A DNA stretch of 64,000 bases, taken from assembly GCF_014356525.2 (NCBI RefSeq), contig NC_052515.1, positions 24,373,212-24,437,211 on the forward strand, read 5' to 3'. Each line of letters opens with the position of its first letter. The first letter of the stretch is position 1. The notes below the pieces were generated by a model. It had not been told where the DNA came from, searched no databases, and worked only from the letters and a program-made list of their open reading frames with translations. The DNA comes from Nilaparvata lugens. Lineage: Eukaryota; Arthropoda; Insecta; Hemiptera; Delphacidae. The position numbers and the translations under genes are program-made. Positions 31,611 to 43,215 of this stretch are shown here, in pieces.

Positions 31611-32861
31611 GTACGTAGTCTTCTTATAACCTATTTCATTCACTGCATTTAATCTATTTGGTTGGAAAATTCGTTCTGTATCAGGTTTCCTAACCTGAAC
31701 CAAGACGTTCCCAACGACTGGGAAACCTTGGGAATAAATTCAACATAATTACATTCCCACAGATTATAGCATGATTTATTGGAACCAGATTCTTCCACTA
31801 ATTTCTATGTCAAATTTGATCTGTAGCAGAATTTCCTACTTTTTTATAAATTTACAACGATGATAATTTCCAACAGAGGTTACATTATCTCTAGTGTGTA
31901 ATGTAGATAAAACATTTTTCTAATATTATGTATTTCGTGGAAAACTTAGTATTTCATTTTATTTCTCAGCCTGAAATTATTTTTGTGCATAGCTTTGTGG
32001 GATTTTGAGTTCATCTTCTCTAAAAGTCCCTCTCCGACTGGTTTCTAATTGTTTTTTTTTTTTTTTAATAATTTTATTTGATTGTTCTTCCTTGCAGTCT
32101 ATAACTTACTATCAATGATCCAACTGATTGACATAAATGAGCGATTATTGCTATCTAAATAAGAGTGGAGCAGAATTCCATTGTAATTCAATGGAATTAC
32201 AATCAATCTAATGGATTCAATCAATCTATTTGTGATTCCATTCAAATGCTGGAATTTTTCCAAAATCGAATCCCAAACATTAGTTGCATATTGTTTCATT
32301 TAAATTTGTCAAATGTACATCTTTATTTTTAGGAGTGCAAGAGCAGAAAGTATTATTCATCTTGACATGCAACATTGTTGAAGACCAATATTTATCTAGA
32401 AGTTGATTGATAAGCAATACACAACAAATAATTAACTTGGATTAAGAGAATAATAAATAAATTAGGAGCGTCACTTTTTCGTTGTTTCTCCTGGAATGGA
32501 TACATTCAATTGAATAATATATTAATTTACAATGTATATCCACTACTTATTTCAATTCACTTCCATATGAATTGATTGCTAGTGCACATTGGTTAATTAA
32601 GAGGTGGCCTCTCAAATGAGACCAAAGGAAACTCATTTAATTATTAAAATAATGTTCAGCTTCTACCTCCCTCACAAATTGGGAAACAGAAAAATGTTAG
32701 TAATTTTAAACACTGTTGACCCCTAAATGATTTCAATGGTTCAATGGATATTCGTTCCACTGAAGACGTAAAATATCTTCGAACGTCCATATTTTTTGAC
32801 AGAACATAACCTTTCTTGAACTAATTTTAAATCGAAATTTAGGAATGAAATGGTGAGGGCT

Positions 32862-32980
32862 AAGTGACGGATACATAAAAGCCGGTTGAATTTTAACCGT
32901 CTTTCCAAAAACGCCTTCTCTGGTTGGTTCTCGTAAAGTTAACCACGGTTAAAATTCAACCGGCTTTTGTGAAACCGGGC
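32862..32980. mobile_element. GTGCCGGTTGCAC MITE, short copy 5
   Basis: AAGTGACGGATACATAAAAG at the left, GCCGGTTGAATTTTAACCG, then GGTTGGTTCTCGTAAAG and AACCGGCTTTTGTGAAACCG at the right. The central CCAATCACAG half is deleted. It lies inside the candidate intron 31611-33135. Confidence 0.8.
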
Positions 32981-33135
32981 CTATATCTGTTGTTTATCGT
33001 TTCCAATCATTCTATGAACCTCTATGATTACAGTATGCGTTTTCACATACAGTATGTTGTTGTGATTACAGTATATGTCATTGATTGATGATTGAATAAA
33101 TAAATTCCAATTCTGAACTTCTTTTCTTTTCACAG

Positions 33136-33505
33136 GATCACCAATGAAACCTCGTTAGCAGATCACGTTTAACACTAACACAGTGCTACGTCCAAAATCC
33201 ACAGTATTATGGATGTGCCTTGTGATATTATGTCTCCTGCCACCTTCAGGAAGTGAACACGTGATTTAACAATTTAGAAACAATTTGAAATCTTTAAAAA
33301 TGATGGGGGACTTTCCAGGTCACCTGGAAAGCGCCTCCACTAAAGCGGTTTCAGTACAACAGTTTTCCATTTTGTGCCACAGTATTAGTACCACAGTTTT
33401 CCGGCAGTTTTCCGACGCTTTTCTTTCGAAAACTCTGGTGGGTGATAGGAGGATGGGGTCACAGGAAAATCCACTTGTGAAGACTACGAGATTTCAATGC
33501 TAATT
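33136..33505 (+). other. Candidate second exon
   Basis: It follows a strong pyrimidine-rich acceptor at 33121-33135 and ends before GTAAGT at 33506. Single-copy and less AT-rich than the flanks. It contains an in-frame continuation of the 31562 exon for six codons, and separately a 72-codon open frame (33285-33503) with no recognisable domain. Splice sites alone are weak evidence. Confidence 0.25.
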
Positions 33506-33511
33506 GTAAGT

Positions 33512-35810
33512 TGGACCAATTTTTCTACATTTCTACATTTTTACATTTCTACAATTCATATATTTAATCAATTAGTCTATATTTTTGTAAATCTTCCGTA
33601 CAATTTATAGAAAAAAAATAATAGTACCCTTTAAAATTAATAAAATAATAAAACAAGAATACAAATTGTACTCCGTACAAAATATTTCCAATTCCTACGA
33701 AAAATATAAACTTTATTGAAATGCTGGTGTATAATCTGAGAAATCCGTGGTGACTGTTTTCAATTTGAAATGATGTGTATGTTCTAGTTTTGTAATATTA
33801 TGGGATCTAGTTTCTTTGTTAGATACATTTCTATATCTATATTGAATAATATATTCAGAATTGTGGTGCTCAATTGGAAGATTTACAGTGAACTCAGTCA
33901 GTTCTTGTATGGTCATACAAGGTGTAGCATGTGGAACTATGATCCATTGTTCAATTATTCAAATCCAACTAGTACTGTCCTGATTGAGTGATTGGCTCTT
34001 AAAATGTGAAGTTACCAAATTTAGAAAGATAAATTATAACCACAAAGTATATTTCTCAGATCTATAGTAAGAAGAATGAGTGAATTTTAAGAAAATTAGA
34101 GCGATAATTGGTTTTCAAATAATAATAATTTGGATTCAAATGTTCAATTCGGAAACAGATCTCAATTCTTTTTGCATAAATTTTTCGCTATGCAATTTTC
34201 CTCTCGACTCCCTCGTTATATCTTTCCATTGGAATATGAGTGAGGGAATCAATTAGCATCAAATGTATTTGATAAACATTCAAGCCTAGTTAATCTCATG
34301 AACCGATTAAACTTGATGATGATAAACATTATTCGAGTACTTTTCTTCTTTTTGCACTTTATCAATAATTTTTTTGAGTAACGCTCGTGTTGACTCTACT
34401 TATATAGAGTTCAGTGCCCTCTCCAACCCTAATATTCTTCCAGGAAGGCAGAGTTGCATTAGAATTGGTAATGTGAAGTCAGAATCATTTTTAAATTAGT
34501 TTTTTTCGAGAGAAATTCTACAAACAGGGTGCCAAATGTCTTGTCCTGGATGCAATATTCATAACTCGTATTATTCAGAAAGTTATCGTGATGCTTTCAA
34601 CCTTAAACCAATTCCTCGAAGAAGGCGAGCTTCATGTTCTTAGAATCTACAACTTTCACTCGCATTGAGTTTTGAAAAATCAATACACCTATTTTATTCT
34701 CCACGCTCAATGGTACTTATTTAAATCTCTTCTATGATCTTTTACCTACCAAAACTAGGATTTTTGCATTCTCCTATTCACTGAGAATTATACTCTCCTA
34801 ACGTTTGTGCGTGAGTATGGTGATGTTATATTGGAAGAATCATGATGAGAGATATTTTTTGCTAAGAATGGTGTAAAATTTGGGCATGGCAATTAGACAG
34901 TTTTTTTTCTCTTCAAATCAACAAAATAAATATAGCATTTGAATTATTTACCCATAATATGAACAATTAAATTTTTTCAATTCAAAAAATAATTTATTCC
35001 GCACAACATAATATTATTACAAAACATTGTTCCATCTAAAAAAAAACAAAAGAAAATACTAATACTAAACCTCAAGGGTCTGTATTTGGGTCGACGAATC
35101 AGCAGTCGATTTTGTTTGAAATGGTTGTATCTTGAGAACAAAACGTAGACCAGGTGATATTAATAATTATTTTTGTATACTATCAACAATGAAATTGAAA
35201 ATTATTACTATAAGCTACATACCATGATAATCTACTTCAGGGATTATTTACTGGAAATAAGAGTGAACCGATAGAATCATTTCATCATCATTCAAAGATT
35301 GTCTCATTGAATCTTGAAAAAGGATATATTCTCATTATTAATTTTTAGTCTGGCAAATTAAGTGAAACGAAATAAACTGGCAACACAGAGGTTTCAACTG
35401 GAGCGAAACACTTGAAAGTTTTCATGGATTCTATTTATTAGAAATAGTTTACTGTTTTAGGGGTAACTAAAGTTCACTGTCTCAAAACGTTACTATTTCA
35501 TCAATCCTCACACCACCTCCTCCACGCAATGACACAATCGAATGATTGATTGTCTATTGAAATATTAGAGCGATTGGAGTTCATTTGACTTGGCGGAAAA
35601 GACTTATCGCTTCCATATTTCACTAATTGATTTTTCATGAACGTGAATTCAAGCATTGATTTGAAATAGATTATGTCATTCTCCATCTCTCATAATTTTT
35701 TTTATTCCATCCATTAGCCAAATCGATATATTGATTCTCGTTTGGATTGTACTCACTGTATCATCAAAAAGTTAAAAGTTCATAAGTGACACAAAACTTT
35801 TCAATAGAAA
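33512..35810. other. Intergenic, nothing recognised
   Basis: AT-rich sequence. A short AGTACCCTTTAAAATTAATA at 33630 may be a relic of the AGTACCC foldback family. No gene supported. Confidence 0.45.
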
Positions 35811-35990
35811 AATAATAATATCGAGTGACCTGGCTGGCTCAGGTCTGGTTCCAGAGTTGTCAGGTCGCAACAATTTCAGGGCCTCTGACATGACCTAATG
35901 ACTGCTTTGTAGACAGCCGGGACCCACAGTAACGTGTCCATCCGAAACACGGGAGTGGCCCGAGATAAATATCCTGCCCGGGCCGGGTTT
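35811..35990 (-). mobile_element. SINE-like / RTE-tail-like copy, reverse, (ATT)n tail
   Basis: AATAATAATATCGAGTGACC begins the tail side. TGGCTGGCTCAGGTCTGG, AGGGCCTCTGACATGACCTA and CCGGGACCCACAGTAACGTG follow; all match the reverse complement of 42391-42541. The shared ATT-rich tail and conserved body indicate a retroposed family. Confidence 0.65.
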
Positions 35991-36049
35991 TGAAGTTTTC
36001 AAAAACTTCTCAAATTAGCTTCATCTTCAGAAAGTACATACTATCTCAT

Positions 36050-36153
36050 ATAAATAGAAAGAAAAATAAAAATCAAAGTACCCTTTTGGAAACATGTTGT
36101 GATAAAATAATTCAAAAAGGGTACTGAGATTTTTATTTTTCTTCCTATTTATA
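36050..36153. mobile_element. Foldback MITE related to the AGTACCC family
   Basis: ATAAATAGAAAGAAAAATAA, AAGTACCCTTTTGG, a short centre, then CAAAAAGGGTACTGAG and TTTTCTTCCTATTTAT. The AGTACCC core is kept but the outer arms differ from the other copies. Confidence 0.65.
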
Positions 36154-36399
36154 TCACAAGTAGCCCTATACAGAGAAGCGGCAATATCTCAAATAATTTT
36201 CAGAAAAGAGCAGAGCAACAGAAATCCATGTTACTTGTAGCCTATTCTATACCGTTCGATTCAGAATGGAATTTCCTGGCAGAGTAACTTCAGAAACATT
36301 CATTTAAAAAACAGGTTTAGAGAAGGTGCTTTTTGTATCAGAAATTGAATACTCATATTCTGAGATTCAATAATATACATAAGAAGATTGCTTGCAGAT

Positions 36400-36490
36400 T
36401 TATTCATAAATTCTATAAAAAATGGAGAGCTAAAATGTTGAGATTTATTCATGAATTCTATAAAAAATGGAGAACTAAAATTTAAAGTTG
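36400..36490. repeat. 45-bp tandem duplication
   Basis: TTTATTCATAAATTCTATAA and TTTATTCATGAATTCTATAA start two units, each followed by AAATGGAGA.CTAAAAT. The length is a multiple of three, so a minus-strand frame crossing it shows a repeated FSSPFFIEFMNKS, but no gene is recognised. Confidence 0.8.
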
Positions 36491-36749
36491 TATGGACATA
36501 AATAAATAATGTTAAAATGGTTCTTTGATTTTTATGTAAATACAAGTAGCCCCAAACAAGAAAGTGAACATGTCTTAGTGAATACATTACTTTTGTGCAA
36601 TTTTATTCATACTGTCAGCATTGGTTGGATAGGATTAATTGAATCTCTGAGCTTTAGAGGCATTTTCACGAATTCACCTTTCTACCACCACCTTTCTTCA
36701 TGTAAAGTGTAGCAACTACTGAATTCATTTAATCATTCAGAATAATTAC

Positions 36750-36880
36750 ACAACTTACAGAAAAGTACCACAGGCTTATAAGCCCAAAACGGTTCCAATT
36801 CTAATTTATACAACAGTCCAAATGTAGGTAGGTTATGTGTTACTTAACATTCATCAATTACACGCTCAATTTACAATTCA
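36750..36880 (-). mobile_element. GTTTTGGGC retroelement tail, reverse copy
   Basis: CAGAAAAGTACCACAGGCTT, AAGCCCAAAACGGTTCCAAT and GTAGGTAGGTTATGTGTTAC are the inverse of the ACATAACCTACC...CAGTTTTGGGC pattern seen at 20131 and 27722. Confidence 0.5.
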
Positions 36881-37444
36881 AAACACACAAAAATCATTTT
36901 TAAATTAAAAAAATACTTCTCAACTAAATAAAATAATTCACAATTAATTAAAAAATTCGAAAAAAAAATTTTGAGACCGAAAAGACAAATACACTATTTA
37001 GAACTTATCACCAATTGAACGTTGTTTATTCAACGTGCCAAGCAACTCGCGAGTGTCAAATTCATTATTATTCGAGGAGATAAGAAACATTATTATCATG
37101 CATTTCCCGATTTTTACAAGCTTACTCGTTCCCTCTTTCTTTTCCATTCTAATGGAATCTTATTAACACATTACAGTTCTAAATATATGAGCGTGAGGTA
37201 TGGATGTATAAATAAATTTAGCATTTCGAAATATTAATGTATAAAGTTATTCCCCAATGCATTTACTCTTCTTAGGTGAGTGAATTGGCCTCTCAGCTCC
37301 AATGCAGCCTATGCTGAAGAGCCATTTCATCAACGAGCTTTCAAACATCACATTGCTGCTGCTCTCGGCCTCCCTCATATTATCTGGAGCATTCCTGTAT
37401 AAAATAGTTACTGTTCTAGATTTTTTGATTTTAGACTCTAATAG

Positions 37445-38272
37445 TACCTATTCAATTCAAGATTTACTCGTTTATCTTAGTATTGAAGAGCGTAACTTAA
37501 ATTGTATTTTGAAAAGTGAAAGTGACGTAACCACCATTTGGACAGTATAGTATAAATTGGAAATGAGACAGTTCTGGGCATGAGCCTGTTGTGCCTTTCC
37601 TCATGTTAAGTACCTATTCAATTCAAAATTTACTCGTTTATCTTAGTATTGAAGAGCGTAACTTAAATTGTATTTTGAAAAGTGAAAGTGACGTAACCAA
37701 CATTTGGACAGTATAGTATAAATTGGAAATGAGACAGTTCTGGCATGAGCCTGTTGTGCCTTCCTCATGTTAAGTACCTATTCAATTCAAAATTTACTCG
37801 TTTATCTTAGTATTGAAGAGCGTAACTTAAATTGTATTTTGAAAAGTGAAAGTGACGTAACCAACATTTGGACAGTATAGTATAAATTGGAAATGAGACA
37901 GTTCTGGGCATGAGCCTGTTGTGCCTTTCCTCATGTTAAGTACCTATTCAATTCAAAATTTACTCGTTTATCTTAGTATTGAAGAGCGTAACTTAAATTG
38001 TATTTTGAAAAGTGAAAGTGACGTAACCAACATTTGGACAGTATAGTATAAATTGGAAATGAGACAGTTCTGGGCATGAGCCTGTTGTGCCTTCCTCATG
38101 TTAAGTACCTATTCAATTCAAAATTACTCGTTTATCTTAGTATTGAAGAGCGTAACTTAAATTGTATTTTGAAAAGTGAAAGTGACGTAACCAACATTTG
38201 GACAGTATAGTATAAATTGGAAATGAGGCAGTTCTGGGCATGAGCCTGTTGTGCCTTTCCTCATGTTAACAC
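37445..38272 (+). repeat. Five-unit ~166-bp tandem array of a retroelement tail
   Basis: TACCTATTCAATTCAA begins units at 37445, 37611, 37775, 37941 and 38106 (periods 166, 164, 166, 165). Each unit contains AGAGCGTAACTTAAATTGTA, AGTGAAAGTGACGTAACCA, GACAGTTCTGGGCATGAGCC and TGTTGTGCCTTTCCTCATGT. Units 2 to 5 are almost identical, so amplification is recent. The last unit runs into an (AAAT)n tail at 38278-38300. Each unit has a TGACGTAA motif. Unrelated in sequence to the 166-bp array at 8625. Confidence 0.93.
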
Positions 38273-38749
38273 AATGTGATAAATAAATAAATATTTATTA
38301 GTAATGGAAAATCTGAGCTAAATAGTATGGTGATTTGAGTTCAATCCCGTTTATCAATCTAGGTATAGAATATCCATGGTTGTTTCTGTGTCGTGTTTGA
38401 TCATTATGTTCGATATTGATGAATAGATCTACTTTATGTTTCTTAATATAAATGAGTAGTGTTTTAATGTATATAGTTGTCTGATGTTGAGCAAAGGGAA
38501 GTCATTATATATATTTATATGCATATGCATTCATAGGCCAAGGTTAAAAAAATAATTTTACACATAATATGTTAAATAGTAATAGAATCTAGTAAGTTGT
38601 GGAGCCACTGACTCTGACATGCCTCTTACCCAGCATCATGAACTTCTGTCAGCCCTCCATGATAGGAGTGTAGTGGACACTCAGATATTAGGTGATTCAT
38701 TCACAGGGAATTTTGACAATATTAGGTAGACTGCATTATTTTTACTTCA

Positions 38750-39715
38750 CCTTCTACTATAAGTAAGGAAAGTATTGCTTTTCAAGAAAATTTAAGATAC
38801 CTCAATTTCAAGTTTTTCATACGTTCCAAGGTCCCCAAAAAATGATTTTTCAAAATCGATGTAAGAAAAAAGAATGACCTCTCATTTTTAAACCTATCCA
38901 AGGTTCCCAATAATAGTTATTTGTATATCTAGAGTGAAAAGTACGACTTTTTCTCCCTATGGGAAAAAGTTTAAAGCCCGAGGCGAAGCCGAGGGTAACA
39001 ATTTTCCTGAGGGAGAAAACGTATTTTTCGCTCGTGATGTACACAACATTTTTCCTCCATCTACATTTTTTTATAGAAACTGCAAATAATATAATTTTAA
39101 TAACTTACGTATTGGTGACAATGTTTCCTAACAACATAACCTAAAATCTGAAACCTAAAAACCGGTCGTCTGATTAGCACTGCCGATTGCGCTATCTATC
39201 GGCAAAAGTTGTAACAATTAGGCCTATATCAGCTGGGCGTCTACCAAAAATGGCTGACTCCAGATCACGCGGTTCAGATTTGAATTGCAGATCAAAAATA
39301 TTTGTTGGCTGGTATTTTGAATAGAATAAAATATTTTTAAAATTGTATAAATTTTTATCGTCTACTAATATTAAGAATATAATATCATACAAACATATAT
39401 TTCATGAGTTGATCAAATTTCTGGTTGTGGTATTGAATTCAGTTGACTCAATGACAGACACCTCTATTATGCTTTCTCATTTGAGCTTAGACCTTCTAAC
39501 CTATTACAATGTAAGTTTTAAAATAGAGATGCTTCCCATGTTATTTAAATGGAGTCACTTTTCCTCCCTAGGGAGTTTTTCTGTTTTTTACTACCGAGAG
39601 CGAAAAAGTGACACTTCAGTATTATGTTTCAGGGAGTAAAGTAAGTACTTGAGACAGTAGGTGGAGGAAAAATAATTTTTCAAAATCGATGTGAGAAAAA
39701 AGAATGACCTCTCAA
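38750..39715 (+). repeat. ACTTTCCTTG-family relic interrupted by ~790 bp between direct repeats
   Basis: The start (TAAGTAAGGAAAGTATTGCT, CATACGTTCCAAGGTCCCC) is a diverged copy of the family at 2341 and 8348. A ~43-bp stretch (ATTTTTCAAAATCGATGTAA and AAAGAATGACCTCTCA) at 38842-38884 recurs at 39673-39714 with one or two differences. The segment between holds CTTTTTCTCCCTATGGGAAA, GCCCGAGGCGAAGCCGAGGG and, near the other end, CTTTTCCTCCCTAGGGAG and GTAGGTGGAGGAAAAA. No coding region recognised. Confidence 0.6.
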
Positions 39716-40019
39716 TCTTTTCAAGACTGTAGATATCTTGTATCTTTACAGATTTGCATATGTTTTATATCGACTGACTAAGTATGTACCAGGGTGGAGG
39801 ATTGGAAGACTTTGTGGGGGTGTAACTTGGAGGGGTGGGATTTTTGGGGGCTGATGGCAATGAGGGAATGGAGGGGTTAAGCAGACAGATCTTACCCCGG
39901 CAGGCGACCTCCCAGTGACCCAATTTCACTCTTTGGGTCACACTCCACCCCCTCTCCTCAACACACAGCACCACCCAACCCTCCCTCCATCACCCGCAAC
40001 ACAAAGCCAGAAATAGAAA

Positions 40020-41115
40020 CGTTGCGTTTCATGGGAGAAGCAGAAGCAGAAGAAGAAGGAGAGGAAGAATAAGAAGAAGATTAAGAAAGGAAGAACATAA
40101 AGAAGAAGAAGAAGAAGAAGAAGAAGGAGAGCAGGAAGAAGAAAACGAGGAGAAGGAGAAGAACAAGTAGGTGAAAAAGAAGTGGAAGAATGACGAGGAA
40201 TAAATGGATAAAAATACAGGAGAATAAGAGCCAGGCGAAAGAAGAAGAATAAGAGAGAAAAGAGGGAGAAGAATATGAAGGAATGGAATGAAACTGCAAG
40301 AGAAACATGAAGAAATAAAGAAGGTGACGAAGAAGGAGGATACAAGTGGAAAAGAAGAAGGTATAAGATAAAACGAAAGGTGAAAAAAGAAGGATAAATA
40401 ATCATCTTCCAGTCATTCTTTTGTACTTCTTCTTTTCCTTCCTATTCTTCTTGGAAGAAGATTATGAAGAATAAGAGAGAGAAAGAAGATAAAGTAAGAT
40501 AGAAAGAGAAGAAGACGGGATATGAATAAGATGAAGAAAAAGAAACAGAAGAGCAAGTAAAAAAAGAAGATAGGAGTTGAAGAACAAGGAGAAAATGATT
40601 AAGAAGAGGAAGAAAAAGAAAAAGCAGAAGAAGAGAAGGAGAAGAAAAAAGGGAAGATGATGAAGAAGAGGAAGAGGAAGAGGAAGGAGAAGGAATACAC
40701 CAGATGAGAATAAGAAAGAATAGAAGGAGAAGAAGACGGGATATGAATAAGAAGAAGAAAAATAAACAGAAGAGCAAAAAAAAGAAGATAGGAGTTGAAG
40801 AACGGAGAACATGATTAAGAAGAGAAAGAAAAAGAAGAAGAAGAGAAGGAGAAGAAAAAAGGGAAGATGAAGAAGAGGAAGAGGAAGGAGAAGGAATACA
40901 CCAGATGAGAATAGGAAAGAGAGGAAGAGGAAGGAGATGAGTGAAGGAAAAGTAGGAATAGGATAAAATGGAAAAAGAAGAAGAAGAAGATGAAGAGGGA
41001 GGAGGAGGAGGAGAAGAAGAAGGAGGAGGAGGAGGAAGAGAAGGATAAGGAGATGGTGATGGTGAAGGAGAAACAGAAGCAAAAGCAGAAAAAGAAGAAG
41101 AAGAAGAGTAGTATA
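40020..41115. repeat. ~1.1-kb polypurine tract with internal 221-bp duplication
   Basis: The + strand is nearly all A/G (for example AAGAAGAAGAAGAAGAAGAA at 40101). A 221-bp unit starting GAAGACGGGATATGAATAAG is tandemly duplicated (anchors 40511 and 40732, ending about 40920); both copies share GATAGGAGTTGAAGAAC and GGAATACACCAGATGAGAAT. The long Ser/Leu/Phe-rich minus-strand frames are compositional and are not genes. Confidence 0.92.
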
Positions 41116-41611
41116 GCATGATATAAAGGTTCCATGCAACAGCCCTCACATCCGGATGTTCTGTTTCCCAGGATTTTAGGATGAATGTGGTGCTGTTATA
41201 ATACTTGCACGGTAGTCGAATTTAGCTCCACTTTCCCTGTCAACGGTTATCAGAAACTGTGAAGCCTCATCAGTCGAAACCTTTCCAGCATATTTATTCT
41301 AGTCTAATCATGATGGTGCACCCATCACAGTTGAACTACTATCGAGTTGAGAACTTGATGAAATGAATATCCTATTTTGGGCCAATTTCGCTCAACTCAG
41401 TTGAGCTACAAAAGTTATGAACTAAAAAAATTATAGCAACTACAATAGATTATTGTCTCAATGGTTGAGGGTAGGGTCAGATTTACATTTTTGTCGCCTC
41501 TAGGCCCAACAGGTTTTGTCACCCCATAAACTTGAAATTATTTTGATTGAAATTATTTACTTATAGATGGAAATTATTGAGATATTTCATTCATTTAAAT
41601 GCTAATGGATT

Positions 41612-41810
41612 AATAATTATTATTGAACGAAAAACCAAATTAAATGTTGTAAATCACCCCGAAGACTTCTGCTGCTGCAAATATTGACAACATGGTGAAA
41701 TGTTACGAATTTTCATCAAGCTGTTTCCCTGTTGTAAATTTTTGGAGAAGCAGAAGCCTTCGGGGTGATTTACAGCATTTAATTTGTAATTTCGTTTAAT
41801 GATGATTATT
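41612..41810. mobile_element. AATTATTATTAAACG foldback MITE, copy 2 (long loop)
   Basis: AATAATTATTATTGAACGAA, GTTGTAAATCACCCCGAAGA and CTTCTGCTGCTG pair with GAAGCAGAAGCCTTCGGGGT, GATTTACAGCATTTAAT and TTCGTTTAATGATGATTATT. The loop is ~80 nt, much longer than in the copy at 25310. Confidence 0.85.
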
Positions 41811-41899
41811 ATTTACTTATCATTAAGTTATTGAACATAACTACTTTATAGAGTTACATTTTGCTACACATTGCTAATGCATCATATATATCACCTTTA

Positions 41900-42010
41900 T
41901 TTGGACACTTTATTTTATGAAATTGAGATGAAAAGAAGTTTTGGACTGTAGTCTGTTTCTTTGTCCTTAAGTTGATTGTAAATGATTATTAAATAAATGA
42001 ATAAATATTA
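41900..42010 (+). mobile_element. GTTTTGG retroelement tail, divergent copy
   Basis: AGAAGTTTTGGACTGTAGTC, TGTTTCTTTGTCC and a TTAAATAAATGAATAAATA tail. Same arrangement as 6820. Confidence 0.45.
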
Positions 42011-42390
42011 CACCAATTCCGGATGTTATTATATCACTTCAAGAGATCATTTTTGTTGATTTTAATTGAACAGATAAAATATTTCACCTTATTTTTTTAA
42101 TCTTCACTTGAATAGACTGTACTACTCACACGAAAATATGAAACTGTCACTGTTCCATCTACGCAAGCTATTTTCACAAAAGTAGCTGTTCTAACAAACA
42201 TGATTATTTAATTTTTTAAATAATACATATTAATATACTGATTAAAGAGAGCATTTTATCACTTACATGAACCGGATCCACTATTCTCACAAAATAATAT
42301 TGTCTTCTCACTGTTGGTTGGTTGGTATTGCTAAATTACAACCCACAAAATGAAGTATATGACGTTGGTGATTTGTCATCGAACAATGTG

Positions 42391-42541
42391 TCGGATGGAC
42401 ACGTTAAGCCGTCGGTCCCGGCTGCCTAAAACGCAGTCTTTAGGTCATGTCAGAGGCCCTGAAATTGATCAGCTGCGACCTGAAAACTCTGACACCAGAC
42501 CTGAGCCAGCCAGGTCACACGATATTATTATTATTATTATC
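42391..42541 (+). mobile_element. SINE-like / RTE-tail-like copy with (ATT)n tail
   Basis: TCGGATGGACACGTTAAGCC, GTCGGTCCCGGCTGCC, AGGTCATGTCAGAGGCCCTG, CCTGAGCCAGCCAGGTCACA and an (ATT)6 tail at 42523-42541. Matches 35811-35990 inverted. Its head motif also occurs at 5117. Confidence 0.7.
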
Positions 42542-42779
42542 GACCAATAGGATTGAAGGGCGTGTGCTAGAACGAAGCTGATCGCTTGGGATTGGTGGAA
42601 CAGGTGTTGAATATAGTTAGGCGTATAGTAGTATTGTTTGTCCGGTAGATGGTGGAAGTTGAATCAACGATTTGTTTATACTCTACAAAAATAGTAATTG
42701 CTTTGTTTTAGTTTATTGAATTACTACACTCATTATTTCTAGGAGCGAATAGTTTTATATTGTGAGTTCAATTATTAGC

Positions 42780-43215
42780 CTACTTATTACTTCGTCGTCG
42801 TCTTCCTACAAGGATTAGGCAATTTGCCTGTTTTGACTTCAAACTCACCATCGCATCAATCTTTTACGGGGTCTGCCCACACTTCTCCTCACAACCGGGT
42901 TATACAACATGAATGTCCTGGGAATCCTGTCGCTCTCCATCCTTTCAACATGAGTTTTGCCGATTTTCTTCAATCTTCTGCCATATGGAGATTATGTGGA
43001 GCTCACTTCTTATAACGACACTATGAAGCCTATCTCCCCTTGTGCACCCTTTAACTGCTCTTGAAAACCTCATTTCGGCAGTCTGTAACCTACTCCATTC
43101 TTTCTTCTTAGGTATCCAAGATTCAGAGCCATATACGAGCGTTGGAATAGCCATAACCTTATAGAATTTGAGTGTTGTCTCTCTCCTGGCTCTGTTTCTC
43201 AAAGTCCTATTTATT
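42780..43215 (-). pseudogene. RTE-like LINE, reverse-transcriptase C-terminal remnant
   Basis: The minus strand reads RTLRNRARRETTLKFYKVMA, then PTLVYGSESWIPKKKE and AEMRFSRAVKGCTRGDR, down to IEENRQN. This matches the widespread insect LINE pattern 'LKFYK.ma.PtllYGsEtW..k......qaaEM.flR.vkGcTr.D'. After a frameshift at about 42955 it continues as THVERMESDRIPR and RRSVGRPRKRLMRW before a stop. The 5' end stops at two TGA/TAA codons just above 43208. The catalytic palm is absent. Confidence 0.85.

Noticed and set aside
40442..41149. Open frames of 235 and 225 codons on the minus strand
   Set aside because: Overlapping frames of the same polypurine tract, all low-complexity Ser/Leu/Phe; several frames open together, which is a composition effect.
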